64,000 nt of DNA from JANQEU01 sp965601455. GTDB lineage: Bacteria; Bacteroidota; Bacteroidia; Cytophagales; Cyclobacteriaceae. The translations under genes and the position numbers were made by a program. The DNA lies in assembly GCA_965601455.1 (NCBI GenBank), contig OZ271831.1, forward strand, positions 4,969,426 through 5,033,425, written 5' to 3'. Positions within the stretch are counted from its first letter, which is position 1. The number at the start of each line of letters is the position of its first letter. The notes beneath the pieces are model-generated. The model was given only the letters and a program-made list of their open reading frames with translations. It was not told the DNA's origin and searched no databases. Shown piece after piece: positions 35,822-42,825 of the stretch.

Positions 35822-37045
35822 TTACCAAACGTGAATATTTCCCCTTTCATCGATCAGGATCTTTTTGTATTCAATGGGTACAACTAATTCATAATCCTGA
35901 TCGATGACTCCCAGTCGTCCATTTTTCTTACTTTTAATTACGGCATAGCTTCCCACGAAAGGACTCACCATGAAATTTCGAACGGTCCCGACCTTTTGTA
36001 TATGGGTTCCTTTGGAGTTGAAAAAACTAGAGAGCTCAATCAATTGATCGTTTCGAAAATCTGTAAGAGCAACAGGGACCACTTCTTCGCCGGTTTTGTC
36101 GATAAACCCATATTTTCCGGCCACCTCAACCATTGACCACTGATTCTCATTTCGGTTGAAGTATGAGATATTGTCATATTTAGCAGGAACGATCTCCGTA
36201 CCAGTAGTATTTATGAATCCATATTTTTGATCTTTTTGAACAAGCGCCCAGTTCACTCCCTTCGTTCCAAAAGAGTTAATTCGTTCGTAGACCGTGGGCA
36301 CAACCTCTTTGCCCTGCCGATCGATAAAGCCATATAATCCATATTTCTCGACTTTTGCCCATTGTGAGCTATAACTTCCAAAGTTGCCGATACTTTCATA
36401 TTGTGGTGCAATAACCACTTTGCCAGCCTTATCAATGTAACCGAAAAGTCCGTTTTTCTCGACTTTAGCCCAGGACACATTGCCACTATTGAAATGAAAT
36501 ATTCGATCATATTCGGGCTTAACAATCTCCTTCCCGGACTTATCAAGAAATCCTTTCAGACCGTAAACCTCAATAACTGCCCAATCCACCCCAAGACTAC
36601 CAAAGTGACCGATCTCATCATATTTACAGGGAACAGCAATTTGTCCCGTACGGTCAATAAAACCCATTAAACCATTTCTTTCAACCATTGCCCAATTGGA
36701 CCTTCGACTGTTAAAGGAATAGATTCTGTCGTATTGAGGCTCAACTACGATATTACCGTCGCGGTCGATGAATCCATATCGGCCGTTGAAAGCAATCATC
36801 GCCCATGGACTTCCCATGGATTCGAAATTCCAGATTTTGTCGTAGATGGGATGTAATATTACTTCTCCCGAACGGCTGATTAATCCGTATTTATTGTCCA
36901 GTTTAGTGAGGGCCCATGAGGTATGACCCTTTGTACCGAAACCCGAAACATAGTCATAATCGTATTCTGTAGAGTCGGCTTGACCAAAGCCTTGAAGTGT
37001 TACCAGAACGAAAGCAAAAAATAGTACCCTGATTTTATATTCCAT
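35822..37045 (-). CDS. Secreted WG-repeat protein with eight 37-residue repeats
   Basis: 407 residues from the ATG at 37045, giving a signal peptide (MEYKIRVLFFAFVLVTLQGFGQ). An ATG five codons upstream is possible. Eight tandem units of about 37 residues follow, each built as W(A/S)-(K/V)---G-(Y/F)GF(I/L)D--G--(V/I)-P-Y(D/E)-I--F. A non-repetitive C-terminal part of about 75 residues follows. WG repeats are thought to form beta-propeller-like or beta-strand surfaces; the target is unknown. It is separated from the next upstream gene by a terminator at 37093. Confidence 0.85.
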   Translation of the reverse strand: MEYKIRVLFFAFVLVTLQGFGQADSTEYDYDYVSGFGTKGHTSWALTKLDNKYGLISRSGEVILHPIYDKIWNFESMGSPWAMIAFNGRYGFIDRDGNIVVEPQYDRIYSFNSRRSNWAMVERNGLMGFIDRTGQIAVPCKYDEIGHFGSLGVDWAVIEVYGLKGFLDKSGKEIVKPEYDRIFHFNSGNVSWAKVEKNGLFGYIDKAGKVVIAPQYESIGNFGSYSSQWAKVEKYGLYGFIDRQGKEVVPTVYERINSFGTKGVNWALVQKDQKYGFINTTGTEIVPAKYDNISYFNRNENQWSMVEVAGKYGFIDKTGEEVVPVALTDFRNDQLIELSSFFNSKGTHIQKVGTVRNFMVSPFVGSYAVIKSKKNGRLGVIDQDYELVVPIEYKKILIDERGNIHVW

Positions 37046-37092
37046 TTGTATCAAAGACAAATGGCATTGCAGGAGGTTTCCAATTAGGGCAT

Positions 37093-37120
37093 AAAAAAAC
37101 CTCAGTAAGAATACTGAGGT
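37093..37120 (-). terminator. Intrinsic terminator of the 54-residue CxxC gene
   Basis: On the minus strand ACCTCAGTA and TACTGAGGT form a 9-bp stem with a 4-base loop, followed by a run of seven T. It ends the transcript of the small gene 23 bases upstream. Confidence 0.9.
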
Positions 37121-37142
37121 GGTGGTTTATATACAGTAGCTT

Positions 37143-37307
37143 TTAACTTCCGCAACCTACGCAGTCAATTTCCTGGTTGGCAGGTTTAGTTCCGTTTAGT
37201 TTCATTTTGAGATTATGGATTTTGTCACGAATCTCCATATCACTAAACATGTCGCCGGTAAGCTGTTTTTCTAATTGTTCGATTTGATCCTGTATTTCAG
37301 CTGCCAT
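37143..37307 (-). CDS. 54-residue protein with C-terminal CxxC motif
   Basis: Starts at ATG 37307 and stops at 37143, with an intrinsic terminator right after it. The residues MAAEIQDQIEQLEKQL begin an amphipathic, probably coiled-coil helix (1-40); the protein ends in DCVGCGS, so two cysteines spaced CxxC lie at positions 49 and 52. This could be a redox pair or half of a metal site in a dimer. No family is recognised. A -7-like TATGTTTG (37419-37426, minus strand) with a TTG 23 bases further lies upstream. It is small, but the clean start, helical content and own terminator support it as a real gene. Confidence 0.7.
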   Translation of the reverse strand: MAAEIQDQIEQLEKQLTGDMFSDMEIRDKIHNLKMKLNGTKPANQEIDCVGCGS

Positions 37308-37418
37308 AATTTGTTTTGTTATTCCTCTAATTTAATCAAAAACAGTCTCAGTAACGATATTCTTCCAGGAATTGACTCTCGAATTTCTTCCGTTTGAGAA
37401 CAAATATCGTCCTCATGA

Positions 37419-37452
37419 CAAACATATTGACAGCTCGGGACTAGCTATTCAA
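37419..37452 (-). promoter_or_regulatory. Possible promoter of the 54-residue CxxC gene
   Basis: TATGTTTG (37426-37419 on the minus strand) matches TAnnTTTG. A TTG at 37452-37450 lies 23 bases upstream, longer than the 19-base spacing seen at the better promoters in this window. A leader of about 105 bases would result. Confidence 0.3.
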
Positions 37453-38247
37453 CCATTTCCAAAATCTGGCTAATCCGGATCTTTTCTCCTGAGCCTTTGG
37501 GATTGTAGATTTCGGATCGCTATCAACTTTTTCTACTTTGGGTTGGCTAGGTTTTGGTGGGTTAACCCGTGTTCTGACATTCTCTTCGTAACGTTTTCGC
37601 CTTTGTTCCTTCTTTTTTTCGGCCTCTCTTTTACGCCGTTTTTCATCTTCCCTTGCTTTCCTTTTTCTTTCCTCTGCAAGGGGATTGTAGTCATCCGATC
37701 TTCTTGATCCTTTGCGATTTTCTTTTCTACCTCTTTGAGGCCGTTGCTTTTGAGGTTTCTCTTCTTCCTCTTCTTCTTTTTTCGGCTTAGGCTCAGGGAG
37801 ATTAATCTTGCCCTTAATGGTTAGCCCTGGAAGGGTGATCTTCGGTGCTTTGATCACTTCCACCGGTTCCTCTTCCTCAATTTCAGTATCTGTTTCCTGA
37901 TTCGCTTCACCCTCGGCAAGGGGTAAAATAGTAGGTTCCAACTCATCCGACCATTCCTTAGGTTGGGCTTCCTTTTTTATCTCTACATCACTAATCGACT
38001 GATCTATTTCTTGTTCTTCCGTTGGATTTGGTAAATCGTCATTGACAGCTTCCACCGAGGTGCTTACCGGATGGAGGTCTGAAGTTTCGATGAGCTCCGG
38101 TGCAAAATGATTGTAAACCAATTCGACAATATCTTCATCGAGCTTTGTGTTGGAGTCGCTAGGGAGTGGTATATTTTCTGTTGTCAAAAACTCCCTGAGC
38201 TCTGATGGCTTGACCTGTAACTTTCTTGCCAAAGAAGCGAGACGCAT
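37441..38247 (-). CDS. Stand-alone IF-2 N-terminal-like charged protein
   Basis: 268 residues. The first 50 residues (MRLASLARKLQVKPSELREF and onward) align well with residues 1-50 of the IF-2 encoded at 3642-6350 (MYRLSQVARKLNVGRTTIIEF). A Glu-rich region follows, then GLTIKGKINLPEPKPKKEEE, close to GLTVLGKIDLPTEKKKEK of IF-2, then a Lys/Arg/Glu-rich tail. No GTPase or other enzymatic domain is present. It looks like a duplicate of the IF-2 N-terminal module and linker. A role near RNA or the ribosome is only inference. The weak -7 element TATATTTG (38272-38279) lies upstream. Confidence 0.75.
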   Translation of the reverse strand: MRLASLARKLQVKPSELREFLTTENIPLPSDSNTKLDEDIVELVYNHFAPELIETSDLHPVSTSVEAVNDDLPNPTEEQEIDQSISDVEIKKEAQPKEWSDELEPTILPLAEGEANQETDTEIEEEEPVEVIKAPKITLPGLTIKGKINLPEPKPKKEEEEEEKPQKQRPQRGRKENRKGSRRSDDYNPLAEERKRKAREDEKRRKREAEKKKEQRRKRYEENVRTRVNPPKPSQPKVEKVDSDPKSTIPKAQEKRSGLARFWKWLNS

Positions 38248-38321
38248 ATACTATTCGGTGATAATAAATAACAAATATAGAAAGAGGTAGGCGGACTGAT
38301 GATGAGTATTGGGAGTAAAAA

Positions 38322-41300
38322 TTACTCCAGTTGCTCTAGAAGGGTATCAATAGCTTTTTTTAATTGATCGTCTGTACCTCGAGCTTTATACGCCGGTGGA
38401 TTGTCAATTAGGATGTCCGGGGTAGCGGGTACCCATTCCATATTTTCTTCTGTTTCCTTTACATACCAAGCCCTGAAAGGCATTCGGACAAATGATCCGT
38501 CAACTAAACTCCAGCCACCTGTCGAAATTACAGCTCCGAAAGTCGGTGTTCCGACTAAGGTTCCTAAGCCCAGTGTTTTGTATGCATGCGAAAAGATCTC
38601 AGCATTGGAATAACTGTTTTGATTACACATGGTAATGGATGGTTTCGTCCAGGAGGCCAATGGTAAACGTTCTCCAAAGGGATAGGTATTTTTGAATTTT
38701 AGATGATCCGTTTCAAGATTTTCTGCCGCCCCTCTTGGTATGGTATAGGCATGCTGACGAACATTCAATACCGTCATGAGGTAATCAGTTGTCCATCCAC
38801 CTCCATTATATCTAACGTCAATGACAATGCCTTCTTTTCCATACCCGGCAGCCATTAATTCTCTTTCAAAACGCTCGAAACTAGTCCAGTTCATACCCCT
38901 GATGTGTAGGTATCCCAATCTGCCCTGGGAGAGTTCTTCGGTAAGTTCTCTTCTCGTTTCAACCCAATCATCATAGCGTTCATCACCTAACGATGATACT
39001 GGCCATATGACTATTTCTTTCTTCGAACCCTGGCGCATGATCTCGAATAAGACAGGATCATCAATTTTGTTGGTCAAAAGGGAGTAAATGTTAGTAGTAG
39101 GTGTAATGATTTCCTGATCAATTGAAAGAATTATATCGTCAATCATCAGGTTACTTTTTTCATTATCTGCCGGACTATTGGGTAGAATGCTGGTTATTCT
39201 AAATCCATTTTCCTCATTCTCTCCTTCAACTCCAATAAGTCCTGTTTTCTCGGATTGCGTTTCTTTTGGATTTTCACCTCTATACATGCCCATATGACTT
39301 GCATTGAGCTGTCCGAGCATTAAGTTGAAATAGTATTTGAAATCCTCTTTGGTAGATGCCTTCATGCAAAGGGGTTTATACTTTTCTTTCAACTGATTCC
39401 AGTTTTGACCATGAAAATTGGGATCATAGAATCCTGCCTTCAAAGCTCTCCATCCCTCCTCAAAAATTTGTTCACGTTCTTTGACGTAATCCACGGTCAT
39501 CATCGACTTAACTGAAAGTGATTCTTCCTTATCATCTTTCGTTTTGATTCGAATGATTTTACCTCCTTTAGAATTCAAAAAGACATACTCTCCTTCCTGG
39601 TCTATCGCTAATTGGGAAGGCTGCCTGTCACCACCTACAAGTTCTTCTCGGTCGGTACCGTCCCATTTAATTTTATATAGATTCCTTTCTACCTTATAGT
39701 CTTGTCTGCCGGCAGAACCAAGTGTGTAGTAGACACATTCTCCATCATTGTCAAATACAAATTCTGTTTCATTTCCAGCAAAACTTGTTACTTGCGTCAG
39801 ACGCTGGTACAGGTCTTCAAAATCAATACGAAATGGAGCTTCAGTTTCATCTTCGTCGTCAAGGAAACCCTCCCGTTTCCATTCCTCCTTGGATTTTTCC
39901 CATTCTTCTTTTTTTAGCCATGCGAACCATACGTCCCCATCTCCATTATTTCTGTAGGACACAAATCCAAGTTTGGATCCATCTTTACTCCATACTGGGT
40001 TTCGATCTGTTTTTGGATGCATGCTAACGTTGATCGGTTCCTTGGAATTATCAGCAGCATGAATGAAGATCTCCTCGTTAAAATTGAGATCGGAAAGTGA
40101 GTATGCCAGCCATTTACTATCCGGAGACCAACTGACTCCTCCAGGGGTGTCCCATCCGTCTAGTAACGTACGAATGCTGGTTAGCTCTCCTGAAGTCGAC
40201 AAGTTTGCCGTTAATAGTTTTCCTCTGTCTTGCCTTAAAGCAATCATTTTTCCATTTGGGGAAACAACAGGATTAAACTCCTCCTCTGGCGAATTTGTCA
40301 CTCTGGTTATCTTATGCTTTAGACTGAAGAAAATCTCACTTTCGGTGGCATCTGCGGAAGTCGCAAGGAACAAATCGTTTTGTCCATGCAAGTCTGAAAC
40401 GAATAAAATTGTTTGATCATTGAGCCAGGTTACATCTCTTTCTCGGGCAGAGTTTTTTGTGATCCGAACACTTCGACTGTCTTCCTTGTCATTCCTTGTG
40501 ACGAACAATTCGCCTCGCACTACATAAGCAGAGAACTTACCATTTGGGGAAACGGCAAACTCCGAAACATTGTTGGAAGTCGACTTGGAAACAACCGGAT
40601 CAAAACGGTAATCGGTAGAGACATCTATTGATACTACTGATTTATCCCCTGTCTCTATATTGAGAAGTGCGACCTGATCTCCGTACTGGTATACAACCAT
40701 TGATCCAGATACGCTAAAGGTGTTGACACCGAAATCTACCTCATTGGTTAGCTGTTTTTCAGTACCATCAAGATCTATTTGGTGCACATTGTATTTTCCA
40801 CTTTTTGAAGAGATGAAAGCGATTTGATTGTTATTAATCCATCGGGGACTGAATTCATTTCCATCAAACGAGGTGAGCTTGGAATAGCTATTTTCTTCAA
40901 TATTCCATATCCATATGTCTCTGTTTGCAGAACCCCTGTAAGCTTCTCTTGCTACTCTGCATGTTCCACGAACAAACGCTACTTTGCTTCCATCTGGTGA
41001 GTTTACCGGGTCAAAACCAAGGGCATCCATGTAGCGTGACGGAGTGGCGCCATCCAAGGAAGAGGAGAAGATCTCACTTTCCCGTTCTACCTGCTTATAC
41101 AGTCTACTTGTTGTGAATAGAACATTGTCATCCGCTGTAAATGAATACAGGTTGTCGGCAGTAGAGTGGAAAGTTATTCTTTGGGGACTTCCGCCTCCTG
41201 AGTTCATTACGAAAACATCATCGTTTCCGAACCGGTCACTGGAAAACCCGATCTTACTTCCATCCGCATTCCAAACCGGACCTGACTCATCTGCTTCATG

Positions 41301-41471
41301 TATTGTTAGTCTATCTGCACGACCTCCGTCAACACTAACTTTCCAGATGTCTCCCTGATAGGTAAATGCAATGACCTCGCCATTTGGACTAATGGAAGGT
41401 TCCAAAATGAGTGGCTGAGTATATGCCGACAATGTCAATACAAGAAAATGGGCAATTACGATCTTTTTCAT
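38322..41471 (-). CDS. Tricorn-type S41 protease (periplasmic)
   Basis: 1049 residues. A signal peptide (about 1-18, ending AYTQ) leads to two WD40/PD40-like propellers (about 20-560; repeated SPNGEVIAFTYQGDIWKV-type units), a tricorn C1 helical domain (about 640-720), a PDZ domain (about 735-810) and an S41 protease core (about 825-1030) with GIVIDVRYNGGGW and NQNSYSNAEIFSHA, the latter carrying the probable nucleophile serine. Tricorn enzymes digest peptides released by other proteases. Here the signal suggests action in the periplasm. It is 12 bases downstream of a TRAP binding-protein gene. Confidence 0.92.
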   Translation of the reverse strand: MKKIVIAHFLVLTLSAYTQPLILEPSISPNGEVIAFTYQGDIWKVSVDGGRADRLTIHEADESGPVWNADGSKIGFSSDRFGNDDVFVMNSGGGSPQRITFHSTADNLYSFTADDNVLFTTSRLYKQVERESEIFSSSLDGATPSRYMDALGFDPVNSPDGSKVAFVRGTCRVAREAYRGSANRDIWIWNIEENSYSKLTSFDGNEFSPRWINNNQIAFISSKSGKYNVHQIDLDGTEKQLTNEVDFGVNTFSVSGSMVVYQYGDQVALLNIETGDKSVVSIDVSTDYRFDPVVSKSTSNNVSEFAVSPNGKFSAYVVRGELFVTRNDKEDSRSVRITKNSARERDVTWLNDQTILFVSDLHGQNDLFLATSADATESEIFFSLKHKITRVTNSPEEEFNPVVSPNGKMIALRQDRGKLLTANLSTSGELTSIRTLLDGWDTPGGVSWSPDSKWLAYSLSDLNFNEEIFIHAADNSKEPINVSMHPKTDRNPVWSKDGSKLGFVSYRNNGDGDVWFAWLKKEEWEKSKEEWKREGFLDDEDETEAPFRIDFEDLYQRLTQVTSFAGNETEFVFDNDGECVYYTLGSAGRQDYKVERNLYKIKWDGTDREELVGGDRQPSQLAIDQEGEYVFLNSKGGKIIRIKTKDDKEESLSVKSMMTVDYVKEREQIFEEGWRALKAGFYDPNFHGQNWNQLKEKYKPLCMKASTKEDFKYYFNLMLGQLNASHMGMYRGENPKETQSEKTGLIGVEGENEENGFRITSILPNSPADNEKSNLMIDDIILSIDQEIITPTTNIYSLLTNKIDDPVLFEIMRQGSKKEIVIWPVSSLGDERYDDWVETRRELTEELSQGRLGYLHIRGMNWTSFERFERELMAAGYGKEGIVIDVRYNGGGWTTDYLMTVLNVRQHAYTIPRGAAENLETDHLKFKNTYPFGERLPLASWTKPSITMCNQNSYSNAEIFSHAYKTLGLGTLVGTPTFGAVISTGGWSLVDGSFVRMPFRAWYVKETEENMEWVPATPDILIDNPPAYKARGTDDQLKKAIDTLLEQLE

Positions 41472-41483
41472 GTCTTAATAGGA

Positions 41484-42602
41484 TTACACTGGCGATTTAA
41501 ACAAATCATAATAAACGCGGTCGCCAATTTCTGTCCATGGTGTTATTTGTTTACGAAATGTAGTAAAGGACTCATAGACTCTTCTACTCAGTGGATCGCT
41601 TGCAATTAACTCCTGAATCGTTTCGTCAGTTTTTTCCTTTAATGTGCTTAAAACGACATCTGGAAATTTGCGTAGGTCGAGGCCTTCAACTTTTTTTATT
41701 TTTTCTAGGTATTCACCATTCTTGGTATCGAATTCCACACTCATCCATCGATTAAGTCGATGGGCTGCCGTTCTTACGATCTCCTGCAGATCCGAAGGCA
41801 ACGCTTCAAACTTGGGTTTGTTGATAGCAAGTTCCAGAACAGATCCTGGCTCATGCCAACCAGGGTAATAATAATACTTGGCTACCTGATGAAAACCCAT
41901 AAGGTAATCGTGATAAGGACCGATCCATTCGGTGGCATCAATGACACCTCTTTCAAGGTTAGTATAAATTTCTCCACCGGCTACTAACATGGGTGTACCG
42001 CCGGCCTTGGCAAAGACTTTACCGCCAAGTCCTGGAATCCGCATTTTTAATCCCTTCAGGTCGTCAATGGTATTGATCTCCTTGTTAAACCAACCCCCCA
42101 TTTGTCGTGTAGTATTCCCGCAGATAATCGGAAGTATATTGTAGGGCTCATACAATTCTTCCCAGATCTTATCTCCACCTCCACTGATGATCCAAGCGTC
42201 CATATGTTGAGCACTCATACCGAAGGGCATGGTCGTGAGAAATTGAGCTGAAGGTAATTTACCAGCCCAATAATAAGCGGCTCCATGATTCATTTCTACC
42301 GCCCCATTGCTAACGGCATCGAATCCTTCCAGGTTTGGAATCAATTCACCACCTCCATAGACAATGATCTCCATCCTACCACCAGACATTTTCTTCACCC
42401 AATCCGCCATAAGATTACATCCTTCTCCAACTACCGGAAAATTGGGTGGCCAGGTGGTGGTCATTTTCCATCTGTATGTGTTGTTGAAGTTGATGTAGGG
42501 CCCGGTACTTTTTGTATCCTTTTCCGTAGTACAAGCGTTGAGTGCTCCAATTCCAACAGATGCGGCAATAGATCCCTTAATAAATTTTCTTCTCTTGTTC
42601 AT
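41484..42602 (-). CDS. TRAP transporter substrate-binding protein (TakP/DctP-like), lipoprotein or Tat substrate
   Basis: 372 residues. The N-terminus has RRKFIKG, a twin-arginine signal, and LNAC at residue 24, a lipobox, so export by Tat with possible lipidation is suggested. The mature protein follows the DctP fold with family phrases WKMTTTWPPNFPVVGEG, RQMGGWFNKEI and ATEWIGPYHD; the Gln/Glu/Trp positions match the 2-oxo acid/Na+ site of TakP-type binding proteins. No TRAP membrane genes (dctQ, dctM) occur in the window. It may share an operon with the tricorn protease 12 bases downstream. Confidence 0.85.
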   Translation of the reverse strand: MNKRRKFIKGSIAASVGIGALNACTTEKDTKSTGPYINFNNTYRWKMTTTWPPNFPVVGEGCNLMADWVKKMSGGRMEIIVYGGGELIPNLEGFDAVSNGAVEMNHGAAYYWAGKLPSAQFLTTMPFGMSAQHMDAWIISGGGDKIWEELYEPYNILPIICGNTTRQMGGWFNKEINTIDDLKGLKMRIPGLGGKVFAKAGGTPMLVAGGEIYTNLERGVIDATEWIGPYHDYLMGFHQVAKYYYYPGWHEPGSVLELAINKPKFEALPSDLQEIVRTAAHRLNRWMSVEFDTKNGEYLEKIKKVEGLDLRKFPDVVLSTLKEKTDETIQELIASDPLSRRVYESFTTFRKQITPWTEIGDRVYYDLFKSPV

Positions 42603-42665
42603 GTAGGTTTTTCGATGGCTATCAAGAATCGATTTCCCAAATTAATGGAAGAATTGGTTATTGTA

Positions 42666-42686
42666 TCACTTTACCACCAAAAGTGA
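42666..42686. repeat. Inverted repeat between the TRAP gene and clpB
   Basis: TCACTTT and AAAGTGA are separated by 7 bases within a 223-base divergent intergenic region. It is not the CIRCE element expected for HrcA. It could be a regulator site for either gene. Apart from this the region shows no clear promoter or RNA element. Confidence 0.3.
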
Positions 42687-42825
42687 GATTCCTAAACTAA
42701 GACCGCCACAATGACACTTCTTTTTAGTGGAAAAGAGAAAAATGCTGACATTTTGACTCAAAAGGACTACGTACAACATTAGGGAATGAGGTTTGATCAG
42801 CAAATACCGAGAGGAGCAATTAGAC

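Noticed and set aside
42666..42686. CIRCE/HrcA element for clpB
   Set aside because: The half-sites TCACTTT/AAAGTGA do not match TTAGCACTC/GAGTGCTAA and the spacing differs.
42793..42825. TTG-initiated extension of ClpB
   Set aside because: The ATG at 42826 has a GAGGAG just upstream and gives the standard ClpB N-terminus.
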